From Bacteriovoracaceae bacterium (GTDB taxonomy: Bacteria; Bdellovibrionota; Bacteriovoracia; Bacteriovoracales; Bacteriovoracaceae), in assembly GCA_947450475.1 (NCBI GenBank), contig CANFVK010000002.1, positions 62,001 to 126,000 on the forward strand: a DNA stretch of 64,000 nt. Reading direction: 5' to 3'. Both the position numbers and the translations under genes were made by a program. Of this stretch, positions 26,572 through 35,061 are shown piece by piece. The notes under the pieces are model-generated. The model worked only from the letters and a program-made list of their open reading frames with translations. It did not search any database and had not been told where the DNA came from. The number at the start of each line of letters is the position of its first letter. The first letter of the stretch is position 1.

Positions 26572-27405
26572 ATGGACTTCTCGTGGATAAACCTTACTAA
26601 CCCGGTATCACTCTGGTGGATTTTTTTGGTTACCAGCAGTATCGTAAATATCCTAGTGTGGAGTTGGACTAGGGTTTATTTCAACAGACATCTATCGATT
26701 AACAATTTCAGATTTTATAAATTATTACCAGAAAATCTCATCTGGTTTTCTGGTGTTTATGTATTTGGTTGTGCGTATAGATCTTTTTTTATTAAAGCCG
26801 ATGTTCAACGAATTTGTGTCTTTGATACTTGGTTTTCAAGTGTGATGTTAGGCAGATCGATTGCTACAATTGCAGAATTGTGCTTTGTTGCTCAGTGGGC
26901 AATTGTCACTAGGTATCTTGCATTGAGCACAAAAGATGATTCAGTTAGAAAGATTTCATATATTATTGTCCCTCTTATTATAATTGCTGAATGCTTCTCA
27001 TGGTTTGCAGTTACAACAACTAACTATTTAGGAAATACTATTGAAGAATCATTATGGACAATCACTTACATTCTCCTTCTAATTGCTATGATAAAATTAC
27101 GCAAAAATTTCAAAGGTGCCTTTAAATATGCGTTAAATTTGTCGATTATGATTAATATAATCTATATTCTTTTTATGATTTTTGTTGACGTGTCCATGTA
27201 TTTCCATCGTTTCCAAGAAGATATAAAAAATCATAAACCTCACTTGGGCTTCTTTGAAGGATTACACGATTTAAACAGTCACTGGATAGTCACTCATGAT
27301 ATAAATCTTTGGCGATCCGAAATTCCATGGATGAGCTTATATTTTAGTTTTGCAGTTTTCGTCAGCGTAGCTCTTTGTTACGTGCCACTTAAAGAGAAAA
27401 ATTAA
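26572..27405 (+). CDS. Seven-transmembrane protein, unknown function
   Basis: A 277-aa inner-membrane protein with seven predicted helices (about 13-35, 60-78, 89-115, 125-147, 158-175, 186-212 and 243-265). The last extramembrane segment has several His and Asp residues (HRFQEDIKNHKPHLG and LHDLNSHWIVTHD) that could bind a metal or ligand. I do not recognise the family. It is 16 bp downstream of a small secreted protein gene and its stop overlaps the convergent Mpo1-like gene by 4 bp. Confidence 0.6.
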   Translation: MDFSWINLTNPVSLWWIFLVTSSIVNILVWSWTRVYFNRHLSINNFRFYKLLPENLIWFSGVYVFGCAYRSFFIKADVQRICVFDTWFSSVMLGRSIATIAELCFVAQWAIVTRYLALSTKDDSVRKISYIIVPLIIIAECFSWFAVTTTNYLGNTIEESLWTITYILLLIAMIKLRKNFKGAFKYALNLSIMINIIYILFMIFVDVSMYFHRFQEDIKNHKPHLGFFEGLHDLNSHWIVTHDINLWRSEIPWMSLYFSFAVFVSVALCYVPLKEKN

Positions 27406-27689
27406 ATCCTATTAAACATCATTAGATAAAACATTTTAAAATCCGCTATTAAACTCCAGATTGGATACTGAATGGTTGCGGGACGATTTTTTTCAATTAA
27501 AAAATGTCCTACCCATGCAAATGAATATCCAACAAGCGGTGCAAACCAAAGAATTTTAAATTTGGATGTAAAAACAACATACACAAAAAGAACATGAATA
27601 ATTGCTGTTCCCACAAAATGTAATCTTCGATTTATTTTATTAGAGTGCTCGTTTAAATAGTATGGCCAAAACTCTTTAAAGGTTTTCAT
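27402..27689 (-). CDS. Mpo1-like (DUF962) membrane protein
   Basis: A 95-aa protein with the DUF962 consensus: FWPYYLNEHSNKINRRLHFV with the HF motif, GYSFAWVGHFLIEKNRPATI and a YPIWSLIADFKMFY end. In yeast this family (Mpo1) is an iron-dependent dioxygenase that shortens 2-hydroxy fatty acids. Bacterial copies are common but uncharacterised. Two membrane helices are visible. The conserved His residues (HF, GHF) are present. It may act in lipid metabolism, like the desaturase elsewhere in the window. Confidence 0.85.
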   Translation of the reverse strand: MKTFKEFWPYYLNEHSNKINRRLHFVGTAIIHVLFVYVVFTSKFKILWFAPLVGYSFAWVGHFLIEKNRPATIQYPIWSLIADFKMFYLMMFNRI

Positions 27690-27741
27690 TATTTTACTTT
27701 AAACCGCAATTTTACACTTTTCAATATTCATCTTTATTTTC

Positions 27742-28000
27742 TCAATATGTAAAGTTTGTAATAACTTTTAGCCAATACAGTGATTCATCTTTAGCATTTT
27801 CTCCATTGAGACGAAAGCCTTTTGCATCATTGTATTCATAGAAATTAAAATATCTAGCATGCTGATCTAGATTAATTTTATTCAAATGTTTAATCGGATA
27901 AAAATATTGTTCTGTGCGAGATGCTACTTCCCTTACAAAACCAATAAGCCCATTTGCTCAAACAATGATCAATTAACTCATAAAATCTCTTTTTAATAAA
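27742..28000 (-). pseudogene. Frameshifted gene relic, about 85 codons
   Basis: Two adjacent minus-strand frames read like real protein. The first encodes IKKRFYELIDHCLSK near 27997-27953. The second, in another frame, runs from about 27957 to the stop at 27742 and includes GLIGFVREVASRTEQYFYPI, then HARYFNFYEYNDAKGFRLNG, then ESLYWLKVITNFTY. Neither has a start codon or ribosome site, and the first is preceded by a stop. This fits a decayed gene broken by a one-base shift near 27955. The family is not recognised. A sequencing error is the alternative. Confidence 0.5.
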
Positions 28001-28143
28001 TTATCTTATTTATCTGGCATTTTGCCATTTCAAAAGTCTTTATTGAGCAATAGATATGCTATAAGATTTTTTGATGGAATGATGTTAACCTTTTTATACT
28101 TTATATAAAATAATGTTTATCTAGGTCAAAAAACGAAGCAGCA

Positions 28144-28764
28144 TTATTCGTAATCAAAAAAAGTCACTTTGCCAGTTGAGAGTGAATGATAAGCCGGGAT
28201 AATTTTGATTTCTCCACTTGCAATTTTGGGACTGAGTATGGGACCTACTGTTTTTAATTGTTTGGTGACTTGTCTGGCATTGGCAATAATTGAGTTATAA
28301 AGATGATCTCCCGGAAGAGATCGGCATTCTTCTATCACCGGCATAATCTGCCACGAAATACCTCTGACGTTTGGATGAAGTTCAGGATTCAAGCACGCTC
28401 GAAAAGCTCCACAGTTTTCATGCCCCATAACGATAATCAGCGGAACTCCTAAAACTTCAACTGCAAACTCTAAACTTCCAATAACGGCGTCTGATAAAAC
28501 TGTGCCTGCAACTCTGCATGTAAAGAGGTCACCGATCCCTACATCAAAAACCAATTCTGGAACAATTCGTGAATCGGCACAACTTAAAATTCCAGCAAAT
28601 GGGTACTGTTGTAAATATTGAGCAAAAAGTGTTTCTCTTCCTCTTTCCGGATGAGTGGTTACTCCAGAGGCAAAATCATGATTTCCTTTTTTCAGAAGCT
28701 CTAAAGCCTCTTGCCAAGTTTTTGCTTTACACTTTCCTTCAGCATTAAATAGAGTTTTAACCAT
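28144..28764 (-). CDS. Beta-class carbonic anhydrase
   Basis: A 206-aa enzyme that interconverts CO2 and bicarbonate. Zinc ligands are Cys62, His115 and Cys118, with the Asp64-Arg66 pair in CADSRIVPE and the MGHENCGAF motif. The start is set at the ATG at 28764 because GGAGA lies six bases upstream. A TTG further upstream would only add five residues. The 190 bp ahead separate it from the divergent MipA gene and carry a 7-bp inverted repeat. No signal peptide, so it is cytoplasmic. It appears monocistronic. Confidence 0.93.
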   Translation of the reverse strand: MVKTLFNAEGKCKAKTWQEALELLKKGNHDFASGVTTHPERGRETLFAQYLQQYPFAGILSCADSRIVPELVFDVGIGDLFTCRVAGTVLSDAVIGSLEFAVEVLGVPLIIVMGHENCGAFRACLNPELHPNVRGISWQIMPVIEECRSLPGDHLYNSIIANARQVTKQLKTVGPILSPKIASGEIKIIPAYHSLSTGKVTFFDYE

Positions 28765-28946
28765 GAGCTGTCTCCACAATTAATCAATTTTGTTCGAATA
28801 GACATTTGGATTATGAACAAATGTTTACCCCAATACTCATCTTTTGCATATTGATTTTTGCTTTAGATTGCTCAATTTGACCATTTCTTCATTACGGCCG
28901 TACTTTTTTGTTTGTTTTTATCTTTTTCCTTTGAAAAGATGGGTCC

Positions 28947-29720
28947 ATGAACGCAACAACTCTTTTTGTAAAAATTATTTTTTGCATCTTATTTTATTCT
29001 CATTTTTTTCTTAAAATCAGTTTTGCTGAAGAAAAAAGCGGTTCTAGTATTCCCTTAAAAATTTCAATCGGTGCAGGTGGGGCGATAAAAAACAATATTC
29101 GCCAAGATAACCAATATCGCAATGGACATGCAGATGTACTTTTTAATCCGATTCCGCTTTTGCAAATATCATGGGGTCCGGTCTTTATCGGTCAACAGGG
29201 TTTAACTGCAAGTTTTGTCGGTAATCGGGAAAAGTCGCTATACCTTAATTTAAATAATCTTGGCGATCGTTACGACGGCGAAGGGATGGAGAGCAGAAGA
29301 ACATCTTGGTTTGCGGGCATTGGTTTGAAATATAAAAAACTTAATCTTCTTATATCTCGGGATATAAACGGTCGATCAAAAGGCTCAAAGTATAACATTT
29401 CTTATGCAGAATTTTATACTATTAACAAAACTTTTTTCACTAGAAGCTCACTTGGATTGGATTGCTTTAGTAAAAATTTTGCTGAATATTATTACGGTGT
29501 AAAAAACAACGAAGCCACTAGCAATCGTCAAGAGTATCACCCTAATGCTTACTGCTCACCTAGTATGTCTTTTTTTCCTGGCTATAAGTTCAATGACAAT
29601 GTGAGTGTATTGACTGGTCTTTCACTAAAGTCCATAAACAATGAAGTCAGAAATTCACCTACAACCAATGATAATTGGGTCGAAGCAGCACTCATTTTAG
29701 GAGGTTTATGGCAATTATAA
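28947..29720 (+). CDS. MipA/OmpV-family outer-membrane protein
   Basis: A 257-aa exported beta-barrel protein. After a signal sequence (ending about residue 27) come beta-hairpin strands and the family patterns: an early GAGGAIKNN strand, a RYDGEGMESRRTSWFAGIG segment, YYGVKNNEATSNRQEYHPNA and a closing aromatic strand ending in GLWQL. MipA in E. coli bridges lytic transglycosylase MltA and penicillin-binding protein 1B, and OmpV relatives are porin-like. The role here is likely structural at the outer membrane. It is transcribed divergently from carbonic anhydrase. Confidence 0.82.
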   Translation: MNATTLFVKIIFCILFYSHFFLKISFAEEKSGSSIPLKISIGAGGAIKNNIRQDNQYRNGHADVLFNPIPLLQISWGPVFIGQQGLTASFVGNREKSLYLNLNNLGDRYDGEGMESRRTSWFAGIGLKYKKLNLLISRDINGRSKGSKYNISYAEFYTINKTFFTRSSLGLDCFSKNFAEYYYGVKNNEATSNRQEYHPNAYCSPSMSFFPGYKFNDNVSVLTGLSLKSINNEVRNSPTTNDNWVEAALILGGLWQL

Positions 29721-29756
29721 AATCCCTGAAATGGAGACGAGTCTTGCTAAGATTTA

Positions 29757-31409
29757 TCAAAAAGCAATCATCCATCCGATTGATGCATATCCTCGAGGTG
29801 AGCTAGAAATTGGTAACTGGGTTTGGTTTTGATTAAAACTAAAATTTAAATTTTTTGGTTGCTCATATTTTCGCATCCCCAAAATCAAATACCATCCTGT
29901 CGATTTGACATTGTTCAAATTTAACCACTCCCATCCGATGGCAATTCCCTTGAAACTCTGATTAAAGCTCAATTCGCTTCCGGAAGTCTCAATATATTCA
30001 GCACCAGAACTTGAGTAAGTGTATTTTTCATATTTCAAGGTTGATTTTGATCGACCTAACTCAGGGGCAAGGTACCATGAGAAATGATCGGACTTTGAAA
30101 AATAAATCGGAAGGGATACAAAAAGCAAATAACCTGTAGCTTCTGAAGCTTTATAGATCGTTGTATTTGGAGTTCCTGATGCTGAGACAGTGTTATCGAC
30201 AGAAGTTGTGTCTCCTAAATAATTATAAGAAAATTTAATTGAAACACGATTAAAAATATTTCTCTGATAAGCTAAATCAATCAATAGGCAACATGAAAAT
30301 TTTTCTTTTCGAGAAAAGTTTTCGTAAGATGCTGGAGAATAACCCAAGCCAATATACCAAGCTTCATTTTTATAATTATTGGGAATCAACTCTTTTTTTA
30401 TTTCTAATTTTTCATCAACTTTTAGATTGATTTCGAAACTTTGGTCTTTAAAGTCTGAATTTGAAAGAGTTATGTAGCTTTGTCCTGCAGGTATAGGCAT
30501 CGCAGTTGGCGTTTTTTGCGATAGCTTTTGTCCATTGAGAATTATAGATGCTTCAATCGGATTGCCCTTGTCATCAGTTGCTGAAATTTTGACATGACCG
30601 AGCAGCGCCTCAGCATCGTATTTAAACTCTAGGAATTCACCTTTTTTAATTTGAAATTGCCTAAACCAAGGTTGAAAATAATTGCTTGTGACAGCGATAA
30701 CATGTTCGTTGGGATTTAGCCGTATTTTTTCCTTAGAACTTATTTCCTTATTATTGACTTTTACAACGGCATCTTTGGGCAATCCCACAATTGTCAAGTA
30801 GCCAAATCGAAGCTGAAGATTAGCGCCTAAGCTTTGCCGCCCCTGTCCTATTTGGCGAACTTCAGTAAGGAATTCATAATCGTCTTTTTCATAGCTAAGT
30901 TTATGCTCTCCTTGATCGATTTCTTTGGTACAAGGTGTCTGGCAAACTTCCACTCCATCCACGTGAACTCTGGCCCCCTGAGGATTGGAGTTAAAATCAA
31001 CAATGCTGGTTTTCTGAAAATAGTTGGCACCATCTTGCTGAATGATTTTTTTAGGAATGAAAACTTCCTGCAACAATTGAGTTTGGGAAAGATCTCTAGG
31101 CTTTGAAGTAATATTGGCGGTAATTCCCCGATGACAACGATAAATCGATTCTACTTTTTTACAATCTGTTCGCAGTGGAGTGATCTCGAGCGCTTTGTCA
31201 GCGCAATCTGACGAATGAGAACAAATGAGATCGAGTTCCTTATAGGCGTTATTTAGTGCGACTTTACGAGCAGCATCCTCATCTACGGCTTCACCTATTC
31301 CACAGGCATTAATGACATCTCCTTGGCGCTCAGAGGCCACTTCCAGACAATACCAAGCCTTGGCATTCATGCTTATTACCAAGCACGCAAACATAATTAA
31401 AATCTTCAT
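29757..31409 (-). CDS. Secreted PEGA-domain protein with C-terminal beta-barrel-like region
   Basis: A 550-aa exported protein (signal MKILIMFACLVISMNAKA). Residues 20-100 form a cysteine-bearing N-terminal domain. A PEGA domain sits at about 138-185 (SNPQGARVHVDGVEVCQTPC and a hydrophobic return strand), with a second PEGA-like segment at about 203-262 and a third carboxypeptidase-regulatory-like segment to about 340. The C-terminal 200 residues alternate polar and hydrophobic residues and end in GYASIGWMIAF, typical of an outer-membrane beta-barrel. The protein probably sits in the outer membrane with PEGA domains in the periplasm that could touch peptidoglycan. No operon partner. Confidence 0.75.
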   Translation of the reverse strand: MKILIMFACLVISMNAKAWYCLEVASERQGDVINACGIGEAVDEDAARKVALNNAYKELDLICSHSSDCADKALEITPLRTDCKKVESIYRCHRGITANITSKPRDLSQTQLLQEVFIPKKIIQQDGANYFQKTSIVDFNSNPQGARVHVDGVEVCQTPCTKEIDQGEHKLSYEKDDYEFLTEVRQIGQGRQSLGANLQLRFGYLTIVGLPKDAVVKVNNKEISSKEKIRLNPNEHVIAVTSNYFQPWFRQFQIKKGEFLEFKYDAEALLGHVKISATDDKGNPIEASIILNGQKLSQKTPTAMPIPAGQSYITLSNSDFKDQSFEINLKVDEKLEIKKELIPNNYKNEAWYIGLGYSPASYENFSRKEKFSCCLLIDLAYQRNIFNRVSIKFSYNYLGDTTSVDNTVSASGTPNTTIYKASEATGYLLFVSLPIYFSKSDHFSWYLAPELGRSKSTLKYEKYTYSSSGAEYIETSGSELSFNQSFKGIAIGWEWLNLNNVKSTGWYLILGMRKYEQPKNLNFSFNQNQTQLPISSSPRGYASIGWMIAF

Positions 31410-31524
31410 TTTCTAATTAAAAACGATGGGCGAGCAAAATAAAAGTGGGTAAAAAGAGTTTTGAGTACTAGCCTGATGGATCAAAATAAAGAATCAAAAC
31501 TATAGCGATTTAGATGGTTATAAA

Positions 31525-31601
31525 TGGCGCACCCTGAGAGATTCGAACTCCCGACCAACTGGTTCGAAGCCAGCTACTCTATCCAGCTGAGCTAAGGGTG
31601 C
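31525..31601 (-). tRNA. tRNA-Arg (anticodon TCG)
   Basis: A 77-nt cloverleaf including an encoded CCA end. The acceptor arms GCACCCT/AGGGTGC, D-loop AGCTCAGCTGGATAGAG and T-loop GTTCGAATC are intact. The seven-base anticodon loop is CTTCGAA, giving anticodon TCG, which reads CGA arginine codons. A strong promoter lies just upstream at 31610-31638. No terminator hairpin is evident downstream. Confidence 0.97.
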
Positions 31602-31609
31602 GTGCGGAC

Positions 31610-31638
31610 ATTATAAAAACTCCGACCATCAAAGACAA
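31610..31638 (-). promoter_or_regulatory. Strong sigma-70 promoter of tRNA-Arg
   Basis: On the minus strand, TTGTCT (31638-31633), a 17-bp spacer and a perfect TATAAT (31615-31610) precede the tRNA by 8 bp, so transcription would start almost at the mature 5' end. Confidence 0.75.
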
Positions 31639-31713
31639 CCCTTATTTACGCCAATCCCTTACCTTATTACAGGTTTCATTGCCGGATAGGCCCATATGAG
31701 CTAAAAAAAGCTC

Positions 31714-31992
31714 ATGAAAAAGCTTTTTTTACTCTTTTTTGGACTTGCCCTAGCTCATGCCTCTGAGGTTCAGATGCTAGATGGTGATGCTGCTTTTGAT
31801 CTTTATATGAAGTTACCGGGAGTCCGTTGCATTGAATGGAACTCTGAGGATTTTGTAGTCTACTCCAAATACCAAACCAACTCTTGTGATGAAAATGCAT
31901 CTGGAGAGCAATGGAGTTGCACGATTCAAGTGAATAAAAAAAATAAAATAAAAATCTTTGAAAGTGCGAATTGTTCGCGCCAACTTCCCTAG
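31714..31992 (+). CDS. Small secreted protein, unknown function
   Basis: A 92-aa protein with a convincing signal peptide (MKKLFLLFFGLALAHAS) and a 75-residue mature part with four cysteines. No family is recognised. Its ATG lies inside the downstream arm of a 7-bp inverted repeat (31696-31715, ATGAGCT and AGCTCAT with a six-A loop), and there is no clear ribosome site. Translation may therefore be limited by that hairpin. The methylase gene begins 5 bp after the stop, so the pair is likely cotranscribed. Confidence 0.6.
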   Translation: MKKLFLLFFGLALAHASEVQMLDGDAAFDLYMKLPGVRCIEWNSEDFVVYSKYQTNSCDENASGEQWSCTIQVNKKNKIKIFESANCSRQLP

Positions 31993-31997
31993 TTATT

Positions 31998-32885
31998 ATG
32001 AAAAATCTCATTTCCCAAAATATTCCTGGCTATCTCCTCCTTGATTCTGGCCATGGCAAAAAACTTGAAACCATTGCAGGTGTGACCGTCGAACGGCCCT
32101 CGCCTCAGGCCATATGGTCACCGCGATTGACTGAAAACGAATGGAAGAAAGCGACCTCTATTTGTATCAGGAAAAATGATGGTGGTGGCTCGTGGCAACA
32201 CCGCGCAGATCGCGAACCACAAAACCTGATAATTGATTGGGAAAAACTTAAATTTAAATTAAAATTTACCTCTTTTGGTCATTGTGGAGTTTTCTTCGAA
32301 CAAGCCTCTGTTTGGAAATTGTTAATGGACGAATCTGTCGCACTAAGTGCTGAACTTGGTCGCCCCTTAAAATTTCTCAATCTTTTTGGCTATACTGGCT
32401 GTGCCAGCTTGGCCCTCCTATCCACTGGCGCAGAAGTCTTTCATGTCGATTCAAGCAAGGGCGTTTTATCCTGGGGTAAAGAAAATGTTGAACTCTCTAG
32501 GTTAGACTCAAAAAAAATAAAATGGGTCCAAGAAGACGTTCGCTCTTTTATAAAACACTCCCTAAAGAAAGGTTTTAAATACGATGGCATTCTGGCCGAT
32601 CCACCGAGCTGGGGTCATGGTGCCAATAAAGAAGTTTGGGAATTTGAACAAATGATCGCCGAGATGGTCAGTGACTGCTTCAATCTTCTTACTCGTGAAA
32701 AAAGTTTTTTCTTTCTCTCTTCACATACTCACGGTGTGCAACCAGAAGCCCTTCGCAATTTGATGAATGACACTCGTTTCAAAAAAGAAATTGAAGTCGG
32801 AGAATTAGGCGTCAAGCACTCAATGCCAAAAGATGATCGGATCTTACCCGCAGGCATTTATTCGTTCGCCAAATCTATTTTTTAA
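31998..32885 (+). CDS. Class I SAM-dependent methyltransferase, RlmI-like
   Basis: A 295-aa methyltransferase using the ATG at 31998. The N-terminal part has GVTVERPSPQAIWSP and a WQHRADREP segment, typical of the RlmI/YccW family and related rRNA cytosine-5 methylases. The Rossmann-type methylase fold shows LNLFGYTGCASLALLS (SAM motif I), EVFHVDSSKGVLSW (motif II) and ILADPPSWGHG (catalytic DPPxxG motif IV). The family adds a methyl group to 23S rRNA or RNA-like substrates. It lacks the RlmI PUA domain, so it is a shorter relative. Cotranscribed with the small secreted gene; 4 bp overlap with the convergent MFS gene. Confidence 0.85.
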   Translation: MKNLISQNIPGYLLLDSGHGKKLETIAGVTVERPSPQAIWSPRLTENEWKKATSICIRKNDGGGSWQHRADREPQNLIIDWEKLKFKLKFTSFGHCGVFFEQASVWKLLMDESVALSAELGRPLKFLNLFGYTGCASLALLSTGAEVFHVDSSKGVLSWGKENVELSRLDSKKIKWVQEDVRSFIKHSLKKGFKYDGILADPPSWGHGANKEVWEFEQMIAEMVSDCFNLLTREKSFFFLSSHTHGVQPEALRNLMNDTRFKKEIEVGELGVKHSMPKDDRILPAGIYSFAKSIF

Positions 32886-34051
32886 GCCAATTTTTTTTCT
32901 CGATAGAATAGAATGATCACAATGAAGGTTACAAAACTGGCCATTAAAAATACATATTGAGGTCCGGCAAAATACCAAATCGCTCCGGCCATCAAACTGG
33001 CCATCATGGCCGCAAAACTTTGCGCCGTAGCCTGAAAGCCAATAGCAGTAGCTAAATCCTCACGCAGACACAAGTTGCTAACCCAAGCTTTAGCAATACC
33101 TTCAGTGGCTGCGGCAAAAAGTCCATAAAAGAAAAAGAGTAAGTAGAATACTTCTTTTCTCTCGGCAATTCCCATCCCGGCATAAGTTATAACGAAAAAA
33201 ACAAGCCCCATCAAAAAGACTTTTTTCATTCCAATTCTATCAGAGAGCATGCCCATTTTATAAGAAGAAGCAGCGTAAATAAAATTATAAAATATATAGA
33301 TGGCAATAGATTGAAAATCGCTGTTGGTCACTTCTTTTACTCTAAGAAGTAAAAACATATCAGAGGAATTCATTAAAGTGAAAATCAACACTAGTGAAAG
33401 TACCCGTCGGTATTCAGGTGAAGCCACTTGCCAGTAGGTAAGAGATTTCCAAAAAGCACTACCTGATTCTTTTTTGGCTTCATGTTTTTTTTCTTTGGCA
33501 AACGACAGAGCTATCACCACAAAGAATGCCGGAAACAAAGCATAGATAAAAAGTTGTCGATATTGTGCTGGATGAAAATGAAGATAAATAAGAGCCAATA
33601 TTGGACCCAGAAAAGCCCCTGCTGTATCCAACGAGCGATGAAAGCCAAAAACCGCCCCTTTGGCTTCTGGAGTTGCTTCATCTGACAGCATGGCATCTCT
33701 AGAGGCCGTTCTTATCCCTTTGCCCAAGCGATCACTTGAGCGCATTAACAAGACCCAAATTGGATTGAGAATAAGACCAATGCCAGCTTTAGAAAAACTT
33801 GAAAGCACGTAGCCCAACCATACAAATGGCATTCGCCTGCCACTGCGATCGGATAATTTTCCAAAATATGTTTTAGATAACCCGGCGATGGCATCTGCCA
33901 GCCCTTCAAGTACGCCGATAAAAACGGCTCCCATGCCAATACTTTTTAAGTAAAGTGGCATGATAGGGTAAAGTAATTCACTTGAGATATCTCCAAAAAA
34001 GCTAACCAACGACAATACCAGCACAGTTTTAGTAATAATCTTGTTATTCAT
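32882..34051 (-). CDS. Major facilitator superfamily transporter
   Basis: A 389-aa polytopic inner-membrane transporter with about 12 helices. The MFS loop motif after helix 2 appears as GKLSDRSGRRMP (about 63-74), repeated between the halves as MGMLSDRIGMKK. A charge pattern and length are normal for a small-drug or metabolite exporter, and I cannot choose the substrate. Start at 34051 is an ATG with no close neighbour on this strand. The plus-strand gene begins 59 bp away, so both promoters share that gap. Confidence 0.85.
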   Translation of the reverse strand: MNNKIITKTVLVLSLVSFFGDISSELLYPIMPLYLKSIGMGAVFIGVLEGLADAIAGLSKTYFGKLSDRSGRRMPFVWLGYVLSSFSKAGIGLILNPIWVLLMRSSDRLGKGIRTASRDAMLSDEATPEAKGAVFGFHRSLDTAGAFLGPILALIYLHFHPAQYRQLFIYALFPAFFVVIALSFAKEKKHEAKKESGSAFWKSLTYWQVASPEYRRVLSLVLIFTLMNSSDMFLLLRVKEVTNSDFQSIAIYIFYNFIYAASSYKMGMLSDRIGMKKVFLMGLVFFVITYAGMGIAERKEVFYLLFFFYGLFAAATEGIAKAWVSNLCLREDLATAIGFQATAQSFAAMMASLMAGAIWYFAGPQYVFLMASFVTFIVIILFYREKKLA

Positions 34052-34110
34052 AGCTGTAATTTTTTCCTATTTTACTAAACATGGCCACGCTTTTGGTATA
34101 AAACTCGCCT

Positions 34111-34980
34111 ATGCGAAATTTTTTGGGGTTAATTTGGGCCTGTTTGTTTAGTTTTGAAGTCTTCGGTTGTTCCGAGGTTTTGTCTATCTATGAATATGAG
34201 TGTAAGGCTCAGAATCAATTCAACCAAATATACCTCGAATATAAAGCACTGGAATCGAAAACAGGCAAGAGTATTAATTGTCCAATGCCAAAGGGGCTAG
34301 ATTTAAAATTTTATTTAAACCGTTATGGCCGTTTATTAAATTTAGAATTAAACGATTATTTCCTTGAAATTGATGACGTTATTACTGTCCATAAGGCGCT
34401 CTTTGCCGAAAAATCTTTCCTGAGCTTGAGTGATGTAGGTGTTTTACGAACGGATTATGGCATTACTAATCCCAAGATAAATCTTTCTTGTGACACAAAA
34501 ATTTTAGATCTTAAAACTTTGAACCTTTTGCAAAACTTCGATCTTAGAAGCATTGAGGGATATTCTCTTTTAAAACTAGAAAATATTCACACCTGTGAAG
34601 ATGAAAATTTTCAAAGTGCTGATCTATATTTTTATAAAGGCGCAAGTGTTCGGATTGAACTCTCCAGGTGGATAACCGATCTCAACGATATGCTTTTTAG
34701 GTATGAGGCAGGCATTGCGCCCCTTGAACTGTCTCCTTATGCTTATCTCATCCAAATGAAGCGCTGGTTTGTCTCGATCAGCCCCTTTGCTTTTGGCAAT
34801 GAGCAAGTGGCCAATGAACTTATCAATCACTCTTTCAAAAGATTAGGATTGGCACCATTGCCATTTATTGATCTACAATTTGCTTTTTTTAAAGACTCGA
34901 GTGCTTATCAACAATCCACACTGCAAACCTTCCAAGACTCGTTGGATTTTTATCAAAAGTGCTTATCTGAAATTAATTAA
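34111..34980 (+). CDS. Secreted or lipid-anchored hypothetical protein
   Basis: A 289-aa protein with a signal sequence MRNFLGLIWACLFSFEVFGC. The FGC end could be a lipobox-like site, though Phe at -2 is unusual, so both fates are possible. The mature part has further cysteines (for example at YECK, INCP and LSCD) and mixed helix. No domain is recognised. A short hairpin (34981-34996) directly follows the stop, and the chemoreceptor gene begins 81 bp later with its own sigma-28-like promoter. Confidence 0.6.
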   Translation: MRNFLGLIWACLFSFEVFGCSEVLSIYEYECKAQNQFNQIYLEYKALESKTGKSINCPMPKGLDLKFYLNRYGRLLNLELNDYFLEIDDVITVHKALFAEKSFLSLSDVGVLRTDYGITNPKINLSCDTKILDLKTLNLLQNFDLRSIEGYSLLKLENIHTCEDENFQSADLYFYKGASVRIELSRWITDLNDMLFRYEAGIAPLELSPYAYLIQMKRWFVSISPFAFGNEQVANELINHSFKRLGLAPLPFIDLQFAFFKDSSAYQQSTLQTFQDSLDFYQKCLSEIN

Positions 34981-34996
34981 AAGTGATTTCTCACTT
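34981..34996 (+). terminator. Weak hairpin after the 34111 gene
   Basis: AAGTGA-TTTC-TCACTT gives a six-pair stem immediately after the stop codon, followed by AAATATCCTTT. The T-run is poor, so termination strength is uncertain. It may simply isolate the secreted-protein gene from the chemoreceptor gene. Confidence 0.35.
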
Positions 34997-35004
34997 AAAT
35001 ATCC

Positions 35005-35031
35005 TTTAGTTTTAGACCCTTTAGCCGAATA
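35005..35031 (+). promoter_or_regulatory. Sigma-28 (FliA)-like promoter of the chemoreceptor gene
   Basis: TTTAGTTT at 35005-35012, an 11-bp spacer, and GCCGAATA at 35024-35031 match the FliA consensus (TAAAGTTT, N11, GCCGATAA) at six of eight positions in each half with exact spacing. Transcription would start near 35038, about 24 nt before the ATG at 35062. It marks the receptor as part of the flagellar/motility regulon. Confidence 0.6.
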
Positions 35032-35061
35032 GTAAGGTATTAAAATTTTAAGGAATTTCAA

